Origin: Calothrix parasitica NIES-267
GTDB taxonomy: Bacteria > Cyanobacteriota > Cyanobacteriia > Cyanobacteriales > Nostocaceae
Reading direction: 5' to 3'
Length of the DNA stretch: 64,000 nucleotides
NCBI RefSeq assembly: GCF_002368095.1
Contig: NZ_AP018227.1
Coordinates: 720,001-784,000 of the forward strand
The position numbers were made by a program, and so were the translations under genes. Positions 18,943 through 27,716 of this stretch are shown one piece after another (the first letter of the stretch is position 1; the number at the start of each line of letters is the position of its first letter). The notes under the pieces were generated by a model that was not told the origin of the DNA, did no database searches, and was given only the letters and a program-made list of their open reading frames with translations.

Positions 18943-20058
18943 GTGAAGGAGATAAAGGATAGAATTCGTCGGTATTTCAATCTCAGTTCACAAATTGCTC
19001 AACTAGATAATGGAGAATTGCGTTCTTTATTTAAAGGTAGTGGTCAATCAAGCTTGGGTTGGGGACGAACTCATATTGTAGAAGTTGGAGAACATCGAGT
19101 TTTTGTGAAACGGATTCCGGTGACGAAACTTGAATATGAAAATCTGTTTTCTACAAAAAATCTCTACAGTTTACCAACTTATTTTAATTACGGACTTGGT
19201 TCTGCTGGTTTGGGAGCAGCTGGTTTAAATATTTTTCGCGAACTCATCGCTAATATCAAGATTACCAATTGGATATTAGAAGGAGAAGTCGCGAATTTTC
19301 CGTTTATGTATCATTATCGGATTATTCCATATCAAGGGAAACATATAGATTTAGATAAATCGCTTTTGAAAGACTTTGTGGAATATTGGGGGAATAATTC
19401 TAATATCGGGAATTATATGACTGATAGAGCGAATGCTAATTATGAGTTGGTTTTGTTTTTGGAGTATATTCCCTATGTTCTCGAAACATGGTTGTTGGGA
19501 AATCCGAGTCAACTTCAAAAAACTTGGGATAAATTACAACAGTCTATAACCTTTTTAAGGAATAAAGGGATTATTCACTTTGATTTACATTTTGGTAATA
19601 TTCTCACCGATGGAGAACAGATATATTTAACTGATTTTGGTTTGTTGGTTGATAAGAGTTTTGCTTTGAGTTCCGAGGAAGTATCTTTCTTCGAGCAGAA
19701 TCGATTTTATGACTATGGAGAAGTATTGCGGAATCTCGGACTTTTAATTCGAGGTTGGTACAATTCTTGTTCGGAGGAGGATAAATACAGAATTATGGAA
19801 AAATATGGTTTTGATAAGGATTTGGAAAATTATAAGTTAGGAAAAGTGTTGTTGGAGAATATTGAACGGATAAACGCTGATGGGGATATCGAGTTAGATA
19901 AATTCTACGTTGATAGTATTGTCAAATATCGCAGGATTATTACGTTGATACAAAACTTCTTTGTTGAAATATGGGGAAATAATCGAAAGGATACACAATT
20001 TCCTCATGCTGAATTACAAGTAATGCTTGAGGATACAGGATTTCTTACCAGTTCGTAA
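18943..20058 (+). CDS. Atypical protein-kinase-like protein
   Basis: 371 residues with a readable kinase core: a Gly-rich segment (GSGQSSLGWGRTHIVEV, 32-48), the ATP-anchoring Lys56 in VFVKRIPV, a catalytic loop HFDLHFGN (212-219, with Asp214 and Asn219) and the metal-binding DFG (231-233). The HxDLHxGN form is closer to ABC1, Rio and small-molecule kinases than to classic Hanks kinases. There is no membrane segment or accessory domain. GTG 18943 follows AAGGTAGGAT, a good Shine-Dalgarno. Substrate unknown; no co-transcribed gene. Confidence 0.7.
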   Translation: MKEIKDRIRRYFNLSSQIAQLDNGELRSLFKGSGQSSLGWGRTHIVEVGEHRVFVKRIPVTKLEYENLFSTKNLYSLPTYFNYGLGSAGLGAAGLNIFRELIANIKITNWILEGEVANFPFMYHYRIIPYQGKHIDLDKSLLKDFVEYWGNNSNIGNYMTDRANANYELVLFLEYIPYVLETWLLGNPSQLQKTWDKLQQSITFLRNKGIIHFDLHFGNILTDGEQIYLTDFGLLVDKSFALSSEEVSFFEQNRFYDYGEVLRNLGLLIRGWYNSCSEEDKYRIMEKYGFDKDLENYKLGKVLLENIERINADGDIELDKFYVDSIVKYRRIITLIQNFFVEIWGNNRKDTQFPHAELQVMLEDTGFLTSS

Positions 20059-20142
20059 TTAAGGTAAGTGGAGCTAGAAATTTTTCATCAATTAAATCTA
20101 GATAAACTACATCTTTAAACGACCTTAAACGACCTTCTTAAT

Positions 20143-20214
20143 TTATCGCGATCGCATCGACCTAATGTAGACCAGAAGCGATATTCGCGATATTGCTGGT
20201 TAACGAATCAAAGC
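20143..20214 (+). repeat. Direct repeat copy 1 with HIP1
   Basis: Starts TTATCGCGATCGCATCGACC and runs through CAGAAGCG, ATTCG, TTGCTGGTTAACGA. A diverged copy begins 94 bases downstream. Confidence 0.7.
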
Positions 20215-20236
20215 TTCTAATTATTTATCTTTTTAT

Positions 20237-20308
20237 TTATCGCGATCGCATCGACCAAATGTATATCAGAAGCGGAATTCGTGACATTGTTGGTTAACGA
20301 GTTAAAGT
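20237..20308 (+). repeat. Direct repeat copy 2 with HIP1
   Basis: Second copy of the 20143 repeat, also beginning TTATCGCGATCGCATCGACC. The pair occupies most of the 403-base space between the kinase-like gene and the DUF6745-like genes. Confidence 0.7.
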
Positions 20309-20461
20309 TTATAACCTCACCCCATAAGGTAAAGCAGTGTAAAAGACTTTTCCTTGCTTCTTGCTAAAAATATCAGATTCTCCCGTTTCAATCTCAACTC
20401 AATATATTATTGCTTCACAAGTAATTTGAATTACAAAATAATTACTTTATATCCAAAAAAT

Positions 20462-20722
20462 TCAAGTCTGTATTTCAAATTCCTCTGGGTCAACTCCCCA
20501 ATTTACCCAACGTATACTTTCCCTCGCTGAATTAATATTGGGTGGAACTCTTAAAAAATGAATATGTCCCGTACTCGGACAAGTCATTTTTAATAAATGC
20601 ATTGCTTCTGAATTAATTTCGGTGTAATTTTCAATCTTGAGTAAAGTATATTCCTGCCAAGAATCTAATTCAATCGCTCCCAATTCTTTACAAATCCGGT
20701 TGAAACCGATATTTTGAACCAA
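20462..20722 (-). pseudogene. Duplicated C-terminal fragment of DUF6745-like gene
   Basis: 86 codons that match the last ~90 residues of the adjacent 386-residue protein, including CPSTGHIHFLRVPPNINSAR and IRWVNWG. The N-terminal 300 residues are absent. The DNA between the two copies is nearly identical over long stretches about 290 bases apart, showing a recent partial tandem duplication. The first codon is a possible ATG, so expression cannot be excluded, but a gene fragment is the simplest reading. Confidence 0.65.
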
Positions 20723-20750
20723 AATTCGTCTTAATTCAGCTTGTTGTTAA

Positions 20751-21911
20751 TCAAGTTTGAACTGCAAATTCCTCTGGGTCAAATCCCCAATTTACCCAAC
20801 GTATACCTTCCCTCGCTGAATTAATATTGGGTGGAACTCTTAAAAAATGAATATGTCCCGTACTCGGACAAGTCATTTTTAATAAATGCATCGGTTCATT
20901 AGCATCTTGCGATTCCCATTCATCAACTTCAATATAATTATTAATTTTGAGTAAATTATATTCTTTCCAGGAATCTAGTTCTTCTGCTCCCAATTCTTCG
21001 TAAATCCGATTGAAACCAACTTCGTGTACCAAAACTCTTCTCAATTCCGCATTTCTTTCTTCTAATAACCATTGAGATTTCCATTCCGATGTCGGAATAG
21101 TACCGTATTTTTCTGGTAACAACACACCACTATTCGCATATACTTTATAACCGTCAGCATGTTCGATTGCTGGTTCACCATCTCCATAAAGACGGTTTTC
21201 TTGATTGAATGATAATTTTATGGGACGGTCACAGATAAAACAGATTCCTTGAAACGGGAAGAACCAAGGACAATTTTTCACGACGTTTTGCAAAATCTGC
21301 CATCTTTGTTCGTCATGAGGATAATTTAAGACAGAAATACAAAAGTCATAGTAGCTGCATTCAGCAATTAATAAATCGTATTTGATATACTTCCTCTGGG
21401 TATCCATCGGAATAAATTTTTCTTCATCAATGGATTCGAGTAAGTCAAAGTAGGTTAAATCCCATTGTTCTTCCAAAGAGTTGTAAATTTCATTTTCTAA
21501 ATCAATTATCAGCTTATCTAATAATTCCCCTTCAAAATAATTTTGTGGGTCTTTGACAGATGAATTACGAATTCGATTTAAATTATAAAATTCCCATTCC
21601 GGTATTTTTTCAAAATCTAAAATTAACGGAAATCTCAGCTTCTGGAATAAATTGTCGTTCAATCCAAAGCAAATCAAATCATCGTTATCGTTATATTCGT
21701 TGATAGCTGAAAAAATACTGTCGAAGAAAAAGATTTTTGGTTCGGGTTCGTTAATTAGTTTATAAGCTGCTTTTACCGATTCTGCTGCTTTATATTTATC
21801 AATCCTCTGGGTTGAACGAGCAATATTAAGCCATTTGTCTTTAGAAACTGGAATTAATGCTTGTTGTTCTGGTGTTAATTCGGTAATAGTTGGATTTTCG
21901 GACATTTGCAA
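20751..21911 (-). CDS. DUF6745-like hypothetical protein
   Basis: 386 residues. The N-terminus (LTPEQQALIPVSKDKWLNIARSTQRIDKYKAAESVKAAY) and the phrase KIFFFDSIFSAINEY resemble a cyanobacterial family I recall as DUF6745. The C-terminal part holds CPSTGHIHFLRVPP. A middle segment CPWFFPFQGICFICDRP is rich in Trp/Phe/Cys. The family is often found in repeat-rich accessory regions; its function is unknown. The copy at 20462-20722 is a partial duplicate of its 3' end. Confidence 0.65.
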   Translation of the reverse strand: MQMSENPTITELTPEQQALIPVSKDKWLNIARSTQRIDKYKAAESVKAAYKLINEPEPKIFFFDSIFSAINEYNDNDDLICFGLNDNLFQKLRFPLILDFEKIPEWEFYNLNRIRNSSVKDPQNYFEGELLDKLIIDLENEIYNSLEEQWDLTYFDLLESIDEEKFIPMDTQRKYIKYDLLIAECSYYDFCISVLNYPHDEQRWQILQNVVKNCPWFFPFQGICFICDRPIKLSFNQENRLYGDGEPAIEHADGYKVYANSGVLLPEKYGTIPTSEWKSQWLLEERNAELRRVLVHEVGFNRIYEELGAEELDSWKEYNLLKINNYIEVDEWESQDANEPMHLLKMTCPSTGHIHFLRVPPNINSAREGIRWVNWGFDPEEFAVQT

Positions 21912-22355
21912 ATTTCAATCCTCTACATGCATTGCTTGTTATCGATATTCAAATTATTCCGTTATATCAACTAAAAGATTAAATCGTGAAAATATTTATC
22001 TGAGTAATAGGTTCAATCGCATGGTAGAATATTATTTGAAGAGAGCAAAAATCTGGTTATTATCAGATGAGCGCGATTAAAAATGGGGTTAAAGGAGCGG
22101 CGGGTAGCTAAGTAGCCCTGGGCAGGAAACATCTAACCTGAGCATTTTTATAATTAATTATTTTTGCATCTTAGATGTTTCCTGCTCGAATTTAAAAAGA
22201 TTTAATCCTTCGAGAAGCCTATGTTTATGTCGCCGATTTGACCGGCATTAAATGGAAATTTTTTGACTTGAAATAATGATTTAGTCAAATTTTATTTCCT
22301 GAGAGTATTTTACCATGATGTGGAATCACGTTAGCAGGAATATAGTAGAAAGATT
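21912..22355. other. Intergenic region with dispersed repeat copy B
   Basis: Bases 22000-22140 match 18640-18800 and continue into a strong hairpin (22122-22185). An ATG frame at 21835-22080 spans the upstream gene in antisense and the repeat; I do not accept it as coding. Confidence 0.5.
22122..22185. repeat. 15-bp perfect inverted repeat (hairpin)
   Basis: GCAGGAAACATCTAA (22122-22136) and TTAGATGTTTCCTGC (22171-22185) are perfect inverted repeats with a 34-base AT-rich loop. They form the distal part of dispersed repeat copy B. Confidence 0.75.
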
Positions 22356-22955
22356 TTAAACTTTGATAAAACTGGCTAAAATCCCCAATATTTCCTCTAA
22401 AGGTGGAATTGTATATTCAATTAATCCAATAGTCACGGTTTGATTTTCAATTTTGATAAATTTCCAACGGTCTCCAGTGGTAACGGTACCGTAAATAATT
22501 GGAATAGAAGTATTATTATTTTCGTTAAATCTTTGTGCTGCTATCATTTCCGCGACACATTGTCCTAAACCACCATTCAAATCTTCTTTTTTCGCTTCCA
22601 CTACAATTACTGCTGGAGCTTCTAAAAAAAGTTGTTCGGACGAGAGACTAATTAAAAAATCGCAGACTCCGGAAAGTCCAATGGATGTATCTACTGTAAA
22701 ATCATTCCCAGAAAACAAGCTGATAGAAGATGATGAGATTTCTTTGAGCTCTAGTAAAATTGGACAAATCAACATTTCTGACCGCGCTTTTTCTGTATTT
22801 AAGGCTAAAGCTAATGGTAAATACTTTTTGATAAATTCTGCTAGAAATATACTTGGTTGTTGGGGTTGAATGTTATCTAAGAAAGTATTTTGCTCGACAA
22901 TAGTTAAATTAAAGTCTTGTTTAACCTTTCTCAGACTGAAATCACTGTATGGCAT
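22356..22955 (-). CDS. Hypothetical protein with PD-(D/E)XK-like core
   Basis: 199 residues. A nuclease-like arrangement is visible: Glu60 in a helix, Asp99 in GVCDFLISL, Glu120-Ala-Lys122 in VVEAKKED, and a helix starting LGQCVAEMIAAQRF with Gln132. This is the usual D...ExK...Q order of the restriction-endonuclease fold. A C-terminal ITY-like segment (IIYGTVTTGDRWKFIKIE) fits a family of cyanobacterial proteins of this size. Enzymatic activity is inference. Monocistronic; ATG 22955. Confidence 0.65.
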   Translation of the reverse strand: MPYSDFSLRKVKQDFNLTIVEQNTFLDNIQPQQPSIFLAEFIKKYLPLALALNTEKARSEMLICPILLELKEISSSSISLFSGNDFTVDTSIGLSGVCDFLISLSSEQLFLEAPAVIVVEAKKEDLNGGLGQCVAEMIAAQRFNENNNTSIPIIYGTVTTGDRWKFIKIENQTVTIGLIEYTIPPLEEILGILASFIKV

Positions 22956-23038
22956 TTTTATTATAGATATAGCTAGATATCGCTTTCGCTTTTATTTGAT
23001 TTAAGTCTTATCCTCTTCTGAGTCTCAAATAAATCTTT

Positions 23039-23567
23039 TCAAGCAAAACATAGATATCCATCTTCCATTTTTTTAGCGTATTTAATCATCATATCTGTAA
23101 TGCTGGGATATAAATGTTCGTTAATTAAACCGATATCATCCACAATTGGAGAGCTATATCTTTTTTCTTGGTCTACAACCGCACAATTATAACCATTTTC
23201 CTTAGAAAATATGAGAATTCTATATTTACCTCGGTCTACTTCCCAATCGATAGCAAAATTTAATGCATCTTCTAAAGGTGAAAATAGATAAACCCAAAAC
23301 GAAGCATATAATTTAACATCCTCAAAAACTTGATTAAGTTGGATTTTACTATAAAATCTACCTCCTTTTTTATCAACACCATTAGACCATTGATAAAGTT
23401 GATATATTTCTTCCGATAACTGAAACGGCATATCTTTTACTTTGAAATCTATTTCTTGACGAGTTAAACCCGGAGCTAATAAAGGTACTCGGATTCCATC
23501 TTCTTCTAATTGATGTTTTTCTATCCAAATCGAAATTCGTTTTAAAGATAAAGGTTAGCTCAGACAT
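23039..23567 (-). pseudogene. Frameshifted SMI1/KNR4 family gene
   Basis: Start codon ATG at 23567 gives MSEL and then leaves the family frame. Dropping one base near 23555 gives MSEL followed by LSLKRISIWIEKHQLEEDGI and continuous homology through LAPGLTRQEIDFKVKDMPFQLSEEIYQLYQWSNG to the stop at 23039. The last 130 codons are open in the corrected frame, but no normal start precedes them because TAA lies just upstream. SMI1/KNR4 domains are often immunity-like or scaffold proteins. The start overlaps the stop of the upstream permease gene by 8 bases, suggesting an operon. A sequencing error is the alternative. Confidence 0.65.
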
Positions 23568-24648
23568 TATTTTCTTTCTCTCCTATAACCTCCAATTCAT
23601 TTTTATCAACAATATTAAATTCCCCATCCCTCCAACTATCACCAACGCTTTTAATAAAGCTACCCAAGGGAATTGCAACCAATAATCCCAATACTCCCAA
23701 TAGTTTCGCTCCAATCAATAAAGAAATCACTACCCAAACTGGATTTAAACCGGTAAATTTACTCAAAATACGCGGAGCTACGAAATTATAGTTAAATTGG
23801 TCAATTGCTATCGATACTGTTAAAACTTCGATTCCCAACCAAAAATTCTTTAATCCAACTAATAAACTCACTATAGTTATCCCTATACCAGTACCAAAGG
23901 GAAATAACGCGAAAAATCCAATTACCAGAGCGAATAATAAATTTAAGGGAACCCGCAAAGCTACAAAAGCCAAACTTAATCCGGTTGCTAAAACAGTCGC
24001 TAAAGTTGCTTGTCCGATAAAGTAATTCTGAAAGTCTTCACTCAATGACTCTTTCACCTGTTTACCAATGCGAGCGGGAAACCATTTTAATATCCCCTCC
24101 CAAAGGCGATCGCCATTTAAAATCATGTATAAGGTAAGGACTACGGTGAGCAAAATATTGAAAACGCTGCCGATTGTCCCAAATGCGAAACCAATAATAC
24201 TACCGCTCAAACTTTGAACTTGATTCGATAATCTATTTAATATATCTGGAAGTAAACCACTAAGATTAATCGGTAGCTGTTGAGTAGCAGCCCAATTTTG
24301 AAAGGTTTGTAACTGTTGCGTTCCTGAATCAATCCAGTTTGGCAATATATTAACTAGTTCGTTTACCTGTTCGAGAATCAAGGGTAAAACTGTAATTCCT
24401 AAACCGACAAATATTATCAGCGCTAGCAGCAAAACTCCCGCTGTAGCTAAGTTACGGTTTACCCCTCGTTTTTGTAAAAAACCAATCGGATATTCTAAAA
24501 CGAATGCCAATAATATCGCAGCAATAACTATATTTACCAAGGGTTGAAGATATTCGATTACCCCCAGCAATACCCAAGCATTGAGAATAAACAACGGAAA
24601 AGCCAATCCTACACTTAACCATCGCGGCAGTTTGAACATAGCAGCCAT
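23560..24648 (-). CDS. AI-2E family transporter (PerM/YdiK-like permease)
   Basis: A polytopic membrane protein of about 362 residues from ATG 24648 (an upstream TTG at 24666 would add six residues). It has about seven or eight helices in the family arrangement: two near the N-terminus, a soluble region with VNILPNWIDSGTQQLQ, and the C-terminal group with LFALVIGFFALFPFGTGIGI and AIPLGSFIKSVGDSW. AI-2E family members export or exchange varied solutes; the substrate here is unknown. It overlaps the broken SMI1/KNR4 gene downstream. Confidence 0.8.
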   Translation of the reverse strand: MAAMFKLPRWLSVGLAFPLFILNAWVLLGVIEYLQPLVNIVIAAILLAFVLEYPIGFLQKRGVNRNLATAGVLLLALIIFVGLGITVLPLILEQVNELVNILPNWIDSGTQQLQTFQNWAATQQLPINLSGLLPDILNRLSNQVQSLSGSIIGFAFGTIGSVFNILLTVVLTLYMILNGDRLWEGILKWFPARIGKQVKESLSEDFQNYFIGQATLATVLATGLSLAFVALRVPLNLLFALVIGFFALFPFGTGIGITIVSLLVGLKNFWLGIEVLTVSIAIDQFNYNFVAPRILSKFTGLNPVWVVISLLIGAKLLGVLGLLVAIPLGSFIKSVGDSWRDGEFNIVDKNELEVIGEKENNV

Positions 24649-25104
24649 AGCACCATGAGTCCACAATAGTTATTAGTTTATTGCGGTTTGAGTTTATTGG
24701 ACTAGTTCAATGGAATACTTTTTTGAATTGGTAGTTGGTAATTGGTAATTGGTAATCGGTAATCGGAAGTTAAAAAACTATTGGGAATTATCAGCTTTTA
24801 ATTCTTGACTTTCAACAACTAACAACTATCTAATAACAGTTTTTTGTCAATACCCGTATTTATCAAAGCTATTTTTAGTATTATCAATCACATCAAAATT
24901 TACATTGCTTAATCTGAACATCCGCTATTTTGGATTATTTTTCTCTATATTATTAATCTTGTAGTACGTCCATGATGTAAATATCAGGTTATTTGCTGTT
25001 GGATGAAGAGATTTATGATTTGAAAATGTCGAAAAATTGAAAAGTGAATAAACTGCTTCCCTCAAAATAACAATAGCATATTACAGCCAAAAGTCTTGTA
25101 ATCT
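24649..25104. other. Intergenic region with short tandem repeat
   Basis: Holds a heptamer tract at about 24728-24770 (GGTAATTGGTAATTGGTAATC) and AT-rich sequence without a gene. Confidence 0.45.
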
Positions 25105-25489
25105 CGTGAGCTAATTGAGAATAGCATCAATAAAATTAGTGATGTGAAGTTTGGTAAAGCGATTGTGAAGGAATATGAATACAGAAGTTTGATTAATTAA
25201 GAGTTTTAGGAAAAGTTTTGATTATATAAGGATGGTGAAGAGGTGTTTTATTAGGGTTAGTAACGGTTGAAAGATGAATTGCTATTTTTTATATGAAGGA
25301 TTTTTTAATCGGGATATTGTTGCGATCGCGAATTCATTAAAACACAACAAGAAGGAAAAAGACTGTATTTAGAATGGGGATTTTGACTTCAACCCGAATA
25401 TTGCAGCCTATGACAGTGGGGAATTAGACCCATACTTGAAATTAATTCAAAAAACTATCAAAACACTAAGAGCAAAGTACAAAGTGTAG
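25105..25489 (+). pseudogene. Decayed gene remnant of unknown family
   Basis: Two protein-like pieces lie in different frames. The first (25105-25200) reads RELIENSINKISDVKFGKA and ends in TAA. The second (25274-25489) reads MNCYFLYEGFFNRDIVAIAN, is interrupted by one in-frame TAG at 25370-25372, then continues GDFDFNPNIAAYDSGELDPY to a stop at 25489. The composition is clearly coding-like. I cannot name the family. Confidence 0.4.
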
Positions 25490-25499
25490 GAATTAAATT

Positions 25500-26384
25500 A
25501 TGGATGGTGAAGAATTGCTCCAAAGATATGCTGACGGGGAGCGCGACTTTAGTGGGGTTGATTTGAGAGAAGCTCGTATTCGAGGTAAGCGCGGTAGTGA
25601 CCCAATCTTGAAGGACGCTATTTTCAAAGGTGCTGATTTGAGCGGGATTGTCAGCTATCACATTGATTTCAGTGGAGCCGACCTCAGTAACGCTTGTTTG
25701 GAAGTAACTGATATTAAGTACGCTAATTTGAGACGCGCCAACCTGAGTGGAGCTAATTTGAAAGGTACTAATTTAGCTGAAACCGACTTGAGTTGTGCTG
25801 ACTTGAGAAATGCTGATTTGACCGGAGCTAATATCAGTAATTCCAATTTGACTGACGCGAACTTGTTAGGAGCTAATTTGAGTGGAATTATCCAAGAAGG
25901 AACTCTTTTCTGTAATACCACTATGTCAGATGGGAGTATTTACAACGACCCTACTAGAGTTATTGAGGCTTCCGAACTGCTGCGACGTTATGCTGCTGGG
26001 GAAAGCATATTTAAAAATCTCATTTTAAATCGTATTGATTTGAGTAATGCTAAATTACCCGGTATCAGCTTGAAAGAGGCTATCTTGAGTAATGCCAATT
26101 TGAGCCACGTTAACTTGGAAGAAGTCAATTTGGCTAGGGTTAATTTCAAAAGTGCTGATTTGACTGGTGCTAGTTTGATTTGTGCTAATTTGTTGGGTGC
26201 TGACTTTACTGATGCTGATTTGCGGAATGCTGATGTGAGTGGTGCTGATATGACCAGCGTTAATTTAAGCGGTGCTAATTTAACTGGTATGAAGTGGGAA
26301 GTTGCTTTGCTTGATGGAGTTAAATTGTGGAACACCACTATGCCAAACGGTAAACTGGTGTCTGGAATAAAGTATCTTGAGTGA
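25500..26384 (+). CDS. Double-module pentapeptide repeat protein
   Basis: 294 residues made of two consecutive modules. Module 1 (1-145) has cap MDGEELLQRYADGERDFSG, about 20 pentapeptides and the tail FCNTTMSDGSIYND. Module 2 (150-294) repeats the plan: cap ASELLRRYAAGESIFKN, pentapeptides, and tail LWNTTMPNGKL. Each should form its own right-handed beta-helix. The gene looks like a fusion or internal duplication of a unit like the 12872 gene. It starts 11 bases after the decayed remnant. Function unknown. Confidence 0.85.
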   Translation: MDGEELLQRYADGERDFSGVDLREARIRGKRGSDPILKDAIFKGADLSGIVSYHIDFSGADLSNACLEVTDIKYANLRRANLSGANLKGTNLAETDLSCADLRNADLTGANISNSNLTDANLLGANLSGIIQEGTLFCNTTMSDGSIYNDPTRVIEASELLRRYAAGESIFKNLILNRIDLSNAKLPGISLKEAILSNANLSHVNLEEVNLARVNFKSADLTGASLICANLLGADFTDADLRNADVSGADMTSVNLSGANLTGMKWEVALLDGVKLWNTTMPNGKLVSGIKYLE

Positions 26385-26439
26385 AGATGATAATTATAAT
26401 TTCCTAATCCCTAATTCCCCAATCACCATAAAAATCAAA

Positions 26440-26464
26440 AGCTTCAGCCGTTAAGGTTGAAGCT
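26440..26464 (+). terminator. Hairpin downstream of the pentapeptide gene
   Basis: AGCTTCA-GCC-gttaa-GGT-TGAAGCT forms a stem of about ten pairs, 55 bases after the stop. The T-tract that follows is weak (CTTAATTATTT). Confidence 0.45.
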
Positions 26465-26669
26465 CTTAATTATTTACGGGGTAATAAGATGAAGTTCCCC
26501 GGTTTCCTTATAAAAATTGGCTATATAATTCGTCAAGTTAATTATTACTTCCACCGTATTTCTATCTATTCCGGAAGGATTATGAATTATTTTTTGGAAA
26601 AAGGAAATAATTAGAGAGAGGTGATGGGTAATTGGTAATGGGTAATTGGTTTGTGCTAGCCACTAACAA

Positions 26670-27110
26670 CTAACTTCTATTCATAAAATCCATTAAAATC
26701 CGTTGATGTACATCACCTAATGGTCTTTCTTCTGCTGCTACGGTTGAATAACGTTTACCGTTACGAATTTCTTCGGGAGTTACTAAACCTATATCCCAAC
26801 CTTCACCGAGGACTAATTTGTCTAATTCAACTTCTAATGGTGAGTGGAATACGTGACGTACTGCTGTTTCCGAGTCATAACGACCGAATTCGTAAATTTT
26901 CTCCGGTAGGGTATAGCTAATTTCTTCTATAATTTCTCTTCTAACGGCCACTTCGGGAGTTTCACCGGGTTCGATATGTCCGCCAAAAAATGCCCAATAA
27001 CCTGGATAAGGAATAGTTGGGATATTGTCTCGCAATTGCATTAGAAATTTGTTGTCTCTATAGAGAATGGCAATGGCAACATGATGCACCTTTGTATCGT
27101 GACTATTCAT
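26670..27110 (-). CDS. NUDIX hydrolase
   Basis: 146 residues. The Nudix box is GHIEPGETPEVAVRREIIEEI from Gly44, with the REIIEE core carrying the Mg-binding glutamates; the usual Gly near the end of the box is Ser. The N-terminus (VAIAILYRDNKFLMQLRDN) is the standard first strand pair. The substrate is a nucleoside diphosphate derivative, not predictable from sequence. It lies 31 bases upstream of, and on the same strand as, the small lipoprotein gene, but the order gives no functional link. Confidence 0.85.
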   Translation of the reverse strand: MNSHDTKVHHVAIAILYRDNKFLMQLRDNIPTIPYPGYWAFFGGHIEPGETPEVAVRREIIEEISYTLPEKIYEFGRYDSETAVRHVFHSPLEVELDKLVLGEGWDIGLVTPEEIRNGKRYSTVAAEERPLGDVHQRILMDFMNRS

Positions 27111-27141
27111 AAATATTAATGGTAGGGAGTTTAAGTATAAA

Positions 27142-27564
27142 TTAAAAATTTTCTTGTAAGTAAACTTCTCCTAAATCCGTCCCAGCCATAGGAATACTCT
27201 CATACTGGGGTACTGCTTTGACTACAACTTTCTCTCCTACCTTCCAACCTTTCTGATTAGTTAATACCCAAATTTTGCCAGTGGAGTCATTTATCTGATA
27301 CATTTGTTTTTCTGACAACAAAGGTACTTTTCTTTCTACTTTGCCTTGAACGTAAACGGGAGCGTCGTTATCGTCTTTTTGGGGTTTTAGCTCGTTAATT
27401 GAAGTGACATTCACACCAATGGCATTCATTCCATATTCACTAACATTACTGCAACTCAGTAACCCTGATATCAAAAAAGGAGTTAATCCCAAACGTACTA
27501 TAAACTTTGGGAATTTTGTTCTCACTCGTTGCATTTTAGGCACCATATCCGTAAATTTAGACAT
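27142..27564 (-). CDS. Putative lipoprotein with OB-fold-like domain
   Basis: 140 residues. The basic N-terminus and hydrophobic stretch end in SGLLSC, a lipobox, so the mature protein would begin at that Cys and be lipid-anchored. The remainder (APVYVQGKVERKVPLLSEKQMYQINDSTGKIWVLT and VGEKVVVKAVPQYE) has the strand pattern of small OB-fold proteins. ATG 27564 is the first start; an internal Met at residue 7 is also possible. No function assigned. Confidence 0.6.
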   Translation of the reverse strand: MSKFTDMVPKMQRVRTKFPKFIVRLGLTPFLISGLLSCSNVSEYGMNAIGVNVTSINELKPQKDDNDAPVYVQGKVERKVPLLSEKQMYQINDSTGKIWVLTNQKGWKVGEKVVVKAVPQYESIPMAGTDLGEVYLQENF

Positions 27565-27716
27565 AACTCGCTTGAGAAGTCGTAGTTTTCATAATTTAAG
27601 TTCCCATAAACACTTATTTCTTAACAGATAAAATTCTATTTTCACCTCATGGCAATCTATCTGAGAAGATAAATAATATGGTGACTTCGTGGCTTAATTA
27701 CCCGTAAAAATTGCTC

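Noticed and set aside
21835-22080. 81-codon plus-strand frame
   Set aside because: It overlaps the start of the DUF6745-like gene in antisense and continues into dispersed repeat copy B.
25658-26338. Two long antisense frames within the double pentapeptide gene
   Set aside because: They are mirror images of the A(D/N)LxX repeats (monotonous Lys/Leu/Ala peptides), a known artefact of pentapeptide genes.
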